From Candidatus Wallbacteria bacterium (GTDB taxonomy: Bacteria > Muiribacteriota > UBA6191 > JACPRK01): a DNA stretch of 64,000 bases. Below, piece after piece: positions 59,391-64,000 of the stretch. The stretch lies in contig JACQZN010000047.1 of the NCBI GenBank assembly GCA_016213845.1, positions 1 to 64,000 of the forward strand. Direction: 5' to 3'. The notes beneath the pieces are model-generated. The model was not told where the DNA came from. It did not search any database and saw only the letters and a program-made list of their open reading frames with translations. The first letter of the stretch is position 1. Each line of letters starts with the position of its first letter. The translations under genes were made by a program, and so were the position numbers.

Positions 59391-60356
59391 ATGAAGCGAA
59401 TTCTCACCGCAGCCAGCGTCACGGCAGCCCTTGCGCTCGGCCTGTTCGCCCCGCCGGCCGAAGCCGGCCTCCTCCAGGCCATCGACACGGCGATGAACAA
59501 CTACGCCAACAACATCGTCAAGCAAGGCGAGCAGGGCATCAACGATGTCAAGAATGGCAGCATCAAGAACCTCTACAACGACGCCTGGCAGAACTACTCC
59601 AAGTCGTTCTACGAGGAGGGCATGCTCGGAGGAGACGCCCTGAAGGATTCCAAGGCGATCTTCGCCGAGCTCAAGAAGATCGTCATGTGGGTCCCCAACA
59701 AGATCAAGGAAATGTGGGCGAAGATGGTGGACGCCCTGAAGTGGGTCCGCGACCGGATCGGCGCAGCCGGTCCCGGCTGGCCTCCGCCCAACGCCGGCGG
59801 CGGCGCCGCCGTTTCCGCCGACATCGCTTCGATCCCCGAGTCCGTCGATGCGGCCGTGGCACCCGAGCCCGCTGCGGACGCGCCCGCCGCCAGCGAGACC
59901 GCGGGTCTCGTCCTGGACGTCCCCACGGAGGGTCAGGTTCGCGCCAGCGCGGGTCTGGGCGATGGCTTCCTCGGCAAGTTCTCCGGGACCAGAGACTTCA
60001 CCAAGAAGCTGGGCGTCTTCACCGGCTACCAGATGCAGGTGGCGCGCGTTCGCGCCTGGTTCGCCAGCCTCAAGCCCCAGGAGCAGAAGGCGCTGACGCC
60101 GAACGTCTCCAAGGTCATCGAAGAGGCCACGGCGATGGAGGACATGCTGAGCAAGGACGTCGCCGGCAACGGATGCGACGCCTTCGTCAAGGCCGCCAAC
60201 ACGATGGACGCCGCCACGGCGCGCTCCACGATCCGCGGCCTGCTCGCCAAGGCCACCAAGCGCGTCAACATGCAGTACCTCGGCAATAAGTCCGACAAGA
60301 ACGCCGCCCGCAAGGCCCAGCAGCTCGCCACTCTGAAGGTCAAGCTCGGCCTCTGA
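59391..60356 (+). CDS. secreted protein of unknown function, strong expression signals
   Basis: 321 residues. Signal peptide MKRILTAASVTAALALGLFAPPAEA. The N-terminal mature part is helical and Lys/Asn-rich (MNNYANNIVKQGEQGIND; KDSKAIFAELKKIVMWVPNKIKEMW), then an Ala/Pro-rich linker (~125-185) and a second helical, Lys-rich domain ending in KAQQLATLKVKLGL. No family is recognised. It has a consensus promoter, a strong ribosome site (GAGGAGGA, 10 nt before ATG) and a hairpin downstream, so it is probably an abundant, monocistronic periplasmic protein. Confidence 0.8.
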   Translation: MKRILTAASVTAALALGLFAPPAEAGLLQAIDTAMNNYANNIVKQGEQGINDVKNGSIKNLYNDAWQNYSKSFYEEGMLGGDALKDSKAIFAELKKIVMWVPNKIKEMWAKMVDALKWVRDRIGAAGPGWPPPNAGGGAAVSADIASIPESVDAAVAPEPAADAPAASETAGLVLDVPTEGQVRASAGLGDGFLGKFSGTRDFTKKLGVFTGYQMQVARVRAWFASLKPQEQKALTPNVSKVIEEATAMEDMLSKDVAGNGCDAFVKAANTMDAATARSTIRGLLAKATKRVNMQYLGNKSDKNAARKAQQLATLKVKLGL

Positions 60357-60377
60357 GGTCCAACCGAACTCGAAACG

Positions 60378-60402
60378 AGGGGACGGGCCATGCCCGTCCC
60401 CT
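60378..60402 (+). terminator. GC-rich hairpin after the secreted protein gene
   Basis: Stem AGGGGACGGGC (60378-60388), loop CAT, and GCCCGTCCCCT (60392-60402), an 11-bp perfect stem 21 nt after the stop. Only two T follow, so it is an imperfect intrinsic terminator; a role in mRNA stability is possible. Confidence 0.6.
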
Positions 60403-60447
60403 TGTCGCGTCCAGGCATGATGCCGTAACGCCCCTTCGAACAGCGTC

Positions 60448-60471
60448 CTTCGACAGGCTCAGGGTGAGCGG
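60448..60471 (+). repeat. dispersed 24-nt hairpin element, copy 2
   Basis: Matches the element at 8091-8114 in 22 of 24 positions, with the central CC changed to GG; the hairpin GCTCA-GGG-TGAGC remains. It is intergenic, between the secreted protein and the CinA-domain gene. Confidence 0.7.
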
Positions 60472-60497
60472 GGGGCAAAGAAGCCCTCCGCCTCGTC

Positions 60498-60525
60498 CCT
60501 GACCCCTGAAGCCTGACCCCTGCGC
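60498..60525 (+). repeat. short heptamer array (CCTGACC type)
   Basis: Four 7-nt units CCTGACC, CCTGAAG, CCTGACC, CCTGCGC. The period is the same as in the GAGGCTT arrays but the unit is different. It lies 26 nt upstream of the CinA-domain gene. Confidence 0.6.
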
Positions 60526-60550
60526 CCGAAGGGCCTATACTCATCCCACC

Positions 60551-61285
60551 ATGTCGACTGACAAGACGGCGGCGGTGATTGTCATCGGTAACGAGGTCCT
60601 CTCGGGGAAAGTCGACGAGTCGAACGCGACGTTTCTGATCCGGGAGCTGCGGGAGCTGGGTGTGACGCTCAAGAGCGTCCACGTGATCCCGGACGAGATG
60701 GAGACGATCGCCGAAACGGTCGCCCGGGCCAGCAGCAAGTTCGACTGGGTCTTCACGACCGGTGGCATCGGTCCGACGCATGACGACATGACGGTGCCGG
60801 CCATCGCGCGCGGGTTCGGGCTGGAGCTGGTGGTGCACCCGGAGCTGAACGCCCTGCTTCTGCGGCATTGCGGCGATTCTCCCAACGAGCACCTCCAGCG
60901 CATGGCGCGCGTGCCGGCCGGCTCCGAGCTGGTCTGGGCGGAAGGACTGACCTTTCCCGTGCTGGTGGTGCGAAACGTCTACGTCTTTCCGGGCGACCCC
61001 AAGATCCTGCGGCGAAAGTTCCTGGCCATCCGGGGCCGGTTCCGCTCGGCGCCCTTCACGCTTCGTCGCATCTTCACCACGTGCGACGAGGGCGAGCTGG
61101 CAGCCCTGATGGAAGAGACCGAGAGCAGCCGCCGAGGCGTGCAGATTGGCAGCTACCCCGTCTACGACAACCCGGAGTACAAGGTCCAGATCACCATCGA
61201 GTCGAAGGACCCCGCGCAGGCCGACGAAGCCTTCGAGCAGCTGTGCTCCCGCATTCCGGCCGCTTCCATCGTCCGGGTCGCGTAG
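60551..61285 (+). CDS. CinA N-terminal-like (molybdopterin-binding domain) protein
   Basis: 244 residues. The MoCF-biosynthesis/CinA fold is clear: VIVIGNEVLSGKVDESN near the start, TTGGIGPTHDDMT near residue 75, and FVFPGDPKILRRKF-type region (VYVFPGDPKIL) near 150. It lacks the C-terminal amidase domain of full CinA, which is also seen in many short CinA-like and FAD-synthase-related proteins. Likely nucleotide-pyrophosphatase or cofactor-related role; competence is not implied. It could also be a MoaB/MogA-like helper of molybdopterin, as moaA is present elsewhere in the window, but there is no genetic linkage. Confidence 0.85.
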   Translation: MSTDKTAAVIVIGNEVLSGKVDESNATFLIRELRELGVTLKSVHVIPDEMETIAETVARASSKFDWVFTTGGIGPTHDDMTVPAIARGFGLELVVHPELNALLLRHCGDSPNEHLQRMARVPAGSELVWAEGLTFPVLVVRNVYVFPGDPKILRRKFLAIRGRFRSAPFTLRRIFTTCDEGELAALMEETESSRRGVQIGSYPVYDNPEYKVQITIESKDPAQADEAFEQLCSRIPAASIVRVA

Positions 61286-61453
61286 GTCCGGACGCCATAT
61301 CGCCCATCGCACGCCCGGCCTCGCCGGAAGCGAACACCGTGCGTTAACATGGCGGTAGGACTGATAGAGTTTTTCGAGTGGGACGGCGAGCCCGCCAACC
61401 GACCGCCTGCGAGGTGAGCGGCCACGCACGGCGAAAGTGGAGGCCACGAGACG

Positions 61454-62617
61454 ATGGAGAGCGCGGGACAGGTAGTCGCGCGAAAGGCGACGATTCTGCT
61501 GGTCGACGACGAGCGCGACGTGCGTGCGGCGGCCAGGGACCTCTTGTCGCGGTGGGGCTACAACATCCTGGAGGCCGGCGACGGGCTGGCCGCCATCGAG
61601 CTGGCCGGCCGGGCGCGGCCCGACCTGGTACTGCTCGATGTGAGGATGCCTGGCCTCTCCGGTCTGGACGTGCTGCCGCTGCTCAGGTCGCAGCCAGGCC
61701 TGGAGCTGACCCCCGTGATCGTCGTGACGGGCAACTACTCCGCTGAAAGCCACGCCGAGGCGATCCGGATGGGGGCGGACGACTACCTTTCGAAGCCCTT
61801 CCACAGCACTCTGTTGAGGGCCCGGGTCCAGAGCACGCTCGAGAAGGTCTGGTTCCGGCGCGACCTGGAGGAGACCCGGCGCAACTTCTCGGCGATGATC
61901 GTCCACGACATCAGCAACCCGTTGATGATCGTCCAGGGGTTTGCGCAGCTGTTGATGGACGAGCCTTGCGCTTCCGAGAGCTCCTTTGTCAGCTCCTCGT
62001 TGACGAAGATCCTGAACGCCACGAACCGTGCGCTGGTGCTGGTCTCCCAGACGCTCGACCTGTCAAAGCTGGAGGCCGGCGGCCTGAAGCTCGAAAAGCG
62101 CAGGCAGAGTCTCCGGACGCTACTGCAGGAGATCTCCGAGGATCAGCAGGTGCTGGCCCGGCACAAGCAGATCGAGCTGACCACCGAGCTGAGTGGACAG
62201 CTCGACGGCGACTTCGATGCGCTGAAGCTCACCGAGGTCATCGTCAACGTCGTGTCGAATGCGATCAAGTTCACGCCGGAGCGCGGGCGCGTCTGCTTCT
62301 CAGCCTGCGACAGCTCGGCTGGTGGACTGCGCATCTCCATCCAGGATTCCGGGCCCGGGATCCCGCCCGATCAGCTCGACATGGTGTTCGCGCCGTGGAA
62401 GCAAGCCTCGGGGCGCCCGATGAACGTGAAGGGGTATGGCCTGGGTCTGGCCATCTCCCGGCTCATCGTCGAAGCCCACGGCGGCCAGATCAAGGTCGAG
62501 AGCACGCTGGGCGTGGGGACCACGTTCCACATCACGTTGCCGGCGGCTGGCGCTGGCAACGTGGCTCCCGCCCGGGGACAGCCGTCCAGCGACATCGCCG
62601 CCAGCCTCGCTGACTGA
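61454..62617 (+). CDS. receiver-histidine kinase hybrid
   Basis: 387 residues. Receiver ~13-130: LLVDDERD, phospho-Asp in LVLLDVRMP, Lys in YLSKPF. HisKA with H-box MIVHDISNPLMIV near residue 152. HATPase_c: VVSNAIKFTPE (N-box), QDSGPGIP, and GYGLGLAIS. No membrane segments and no PAS domain. The same REC-first layout as the kinase at 2185. It is convergent with the next gene, their stops abutting at 62617/62618, and a group of three receiver proteins lies here. Confidence 0.9.
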   Translation: MESAGQVVARKATILLVDDERDVRAAARDLLSRWGYNILEAGDGLAAIELAGRARPDLVLLDVRMPGLSGLDVLPLLRSQPGLELTPVIVVTGNYSAESHAEAIRMGADDYLSKPFHSTLLRARVQSTLEKVWFRRDLEETRRNFSAMIVHDISNPLMIVQGFAQLLMDEPCASESSFVSSSLTKILNATNRALVLVSQTLDLSKLEAGGLKLEKRRQSLRTLLQEISEDQQVLARHKQIELTTELSGQLDGDFDALKLTEVIVNVVSNAIKFTPERGRVCFSACDSSAGGLRISIQDSGPGIPPDQLDMVFAPWKQASGRPMNVKGYGLGLAISRLIVEAHGGQIKVESTLGVGTTFHITLPAAGAGNVAPARGQPSSDIAASLAD

Positions 62618-63334
62618 TCAATTCTTGGTCGGCGGTCGTCCCGGGTCGACCACAGACTGCGTGAGATCCAGCATCAGCTCGCTGTCGGTGTAAACGGTCG
62701 TGACCACGCGCCGGATCTGCTTGAGGCGCTGCACGATGTCGGCGATCGCCCGAACGTTCTGGACGATGAGATGGTGTCGCTCGACGGCCTCCGGATCGTC
62801 GGCGTCGTTCTCCGCTGCCCACTCCGATGTGAGCTGGATGGTCTGCAGCAGGTTGTTGATGCTGTGGTTCAGAAATGTCGCTGTCTGCCGAATGGCATCC
62901 AGCTCGCGCCTATCGGATTCGAGCTGCGACTGTGCATGAATCCTCAGATATCCGGAGACCCGCGCCCGGAACTCGTCCTGGTGGAGCGGCTTCAGCAAGT
63001 AGTCGACGGCGCCACGCGTCAGGCCGCCCACCTTGTCGGGGACCGAGGTTGCGGTGGCCGTCATGAGAACGACCGGGATTCGTTTCAATGCGTCGCTGGC
63101 CTTGAGCAGCTCGAGAACGTCGTAGCCGCCCAGGTGAGGCATCACCATGTCGAGCAGGATGAGCTGAGGCTGGTAGGTCACGGCGACCTCCAGGGCTGTA
63201 GTCGGATCAGTGACAGCTTGCGTGTCGAATCCCCACGAGTCGCACCACAGGGCGAATAGATCCTGGAGATCCCGGTCGTCGTCGACGATCAAGATCCTGG
63301 GACGATTCGTAGCTTCCGGGGGGAGAGGGCTCAT
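62618..63334 (-). CDS. receiver domain protein with HisKA-like tail but no ATPase
   Basis: 238 residues. Receiver ~13-130: LIVDDDRDL, phospho-Asp in LILLDMVMP, Thr in VVLMTATAT, Lys in YLLKPL. The C-terminal ~100 residues are helical and contain TATFLNHSINNLLQTIQL, which looks like a HisKA H-box with His-Ser-Ile-Asn-Asn. No ATPase motifs follow. It could be a phosphotransfer protein or a kinase remnant. ATG 63334 is preferred to the GTG at 63349. The upstream 99 nt contain the small palindrome AACAACGGTTGTT near 63364. Confidence 0.82.
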   Translation of the reverse strand: MSPLPPEATNRPRILIVDDDRDLQDLFALWCDSWGFDTQAVTDPTTALEVAVTYQPQLILLDMVMPHLGGYDVLELLKASDALKRIPVVLMTATATSVPDKVGGLTRGAVDYLLKPLHQDEFRARVSGYLRIHAQSQLESDRRELDAIRQTATFLNHSINNLLQTIQLTSEWAAENDADDPEAVERHHLIVQNVRAIADIVQRLKQIRRVVTTVYTDSELMLDLTQSVVDPGRPPTKN

Positions 63335-63433
63335 CGGTGCTCGGTCCACAACCTGCCGCGCTCCAAAACAACGGTTGTTGGAGTTTACATTACAAACAGG
63401 GAAAATCCAGAGACTTGTGATCTTCCCGGGATT

Positions 63434-64000
63434 TCAGTCTGATGGGGCCCGTTGCTCGGCCAAGGAAGCTCGGTGCCGATTCGCCCGCAATCCTCTCGAT
63501 TCCGCGACGATCTCCCGGATCTTCTTCGGCAAGCCCAGCGGGTCGATCGGCTTCATCAGGTAATGGACCGCGCCTGCGGACAGCGCCTTGACCACGTCGG
63601 CCAGATCGCTCTTGGCCGAGATCATGCAGATCGGAATCCTTGCGGTCGCTGGCTCGGCGCGGAGCAGCCGGCAGGCCTCCAGCCCGTCGACGACGGGCAT
63701 CATCACGTCGAGCAGGATGAGGTCTGGTTGCTGTTCTTTCGCCATCCGGATGCCGTCCATGGCGGTCTCGGCCACCTCCACATGAAACTGGCCCGCGGCC
63801 TCGAGCAGTTGCTTCATCAGGAAGAGCAGCGCCTGATCGTCGTCAATCACCAGCACGCGACAGGCGCGCTCCGCGGCTGCGGGGGCGCTGACCGCGTCCG
63901 GAGCCCCGAGGCCGCCAGCGGGGCGGCTCCTGGAGACCCGGTCGAGCCACGTCCGGAGATCCCGATCGGAGAAGGGTTTCTGAACGCATCCCAATATGAG
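63434..64000 (-). CDS. multi-receiver response regulator, 5' end outside window
   Basis: 189 residues visible. The first ~20 (GCVQKPFSDRDLRTWLDRV) look like the end of a receiver domain, with the conserved Lys-Pro-Phe, so the gene starts beyond the right edge and probably encodes at least two receivers or a hybrid kinase. The complete receiver (~46-165) has VLVIDDDQ, phospho-Asp in LILLDVMMP, Ser in MISAKSDL and Lys in YLMKPID. No DNA-binding domain. It is upstream of the receiver/HisKA-tail gene on the same strand, 99 nt apart. Confidence 0.85.
   Translation of the reverse strand, partial: LILGCVQKPFSDRDLRTWLDRVSRSRPAGGLGAPDAVSAPAAAERACRVLVIDDDQALLFLMKQLLEAAGQFHVEVAETAMDGIRMAKEQQPDLILLDVMMPVVDGLEACRLLRAEPATARIPICMISAKSDLADVVKALSAGAVHYLMKPIDPLGLPKKIREIVAESRGLRANRHRASLAEQRAPSD

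Noticed and set aside
60551..61285. CinA-like gene as evidence for competence or for a moa operon
   Set aside because: moaA is 56 kb away and no competence or other molybdopterin genes are nearby.
63360..63380. Palindrome AACAACGGTTGTT as an operator of the receiver gene
   Set aside because: Too short and single; no second copy or promoter context to support it.

Overview
The window reads as a chromosomal segment of a high-GC, Gram-negative-type soil or sediment bacterium. Acidobacteriota, Planctomycetota or Myxococcota would fit. The clues are three membrane-anchored Ser/Thr kinases, a thioester alpha-2-macroglobulin, a planctomycete-type cytochrome c module inside a giant PKD-repeat surface protein, an M61 peptidase, HEAT-repeat proteins and several unusual receiver/kinase proteins. 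I cannot fix the phylum from sequence alone. I saw no rRNA, tRNA, CRISPR array, phage or intact transposon.

Layout. 0-2 kb: an ABC-2 type exporter operon (two permeases, one cut by the window edge, plus the ATPase). 2-6.3 kb: a receiver-histidine kinase, moaA and an RhlE-like helicase. 6.2-15.3 kb: two esterases with starch-binding-like N-termini, a secreted metzincin-like protease, a DUF72 protein, a Ser/Thr kinase, a circularly permuted ATP-grasp enzyme, an orphan HicB and a second ATP-grasp enzyme. 15.4-23.9 kb: housekeeping and redox genes (M61 peptidase, Bcp, SDR/MDR dehydrogenases, plant-type glutamate-cysteine ligase, HCCA-isomerase/DsbA-like protein). 24.2-33.6 kb: a secreted phospholipase D-like protein, a 2112-aa alpha-2-macroglobulin, a His-containing polytopic membrane protein and a coupled 68-aa protein. 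33.6-39.5 kb: a kinase with a sialidase-like sensor, an MFS permease, a glutaredoxin, a third ATP-grasp enzyme and a third esterase. 39.6-50.6 kb: one gene for a 3649-residue secreted protein. 50.8-59.2 kb: a third kinase, a membrane-protein/M50-protease pair, HEAT proteins and a transposon graveyard. 59.4-64 kb: a strongly expressed-looking secreted protein, a CinA-domain protein and three receiver proteins.

The two most interesting features are these. (1) The giant surface protein has 18 diverged ~125-residue beta-rich repeats, and a triple heme-c (PSCyt1-like) module is inserted inside repeat 6. It also has seven PKD-like domains and a Cys-containing C-terminal sorting-like tail. (2) An ATP-grasp/esterase gene set is split over two loci (6.2-15.3 kb and 37.2-39.5 kb), which suggests an uncharacterised peptide-ligation or thiol-conjugate pathway. 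A glutathione-type background is supported by gshA, a glutaredoxin and an HCCA isomerase.

The intergenic DNA is patterned. Heptanucleotide tandem arrays (GAGGCTT/GAGTAGY and their complements) lie at many gene junctions, often starting on a TGA stop codon, and one appears to supply a start codon. A perfect 39-bp inverted repeat encodes the end of the giant protein. A second 24-bp inverted repeat sits beside a decayed IS66 transposase. A 24-nt dispersed hairpin element occurs twice.
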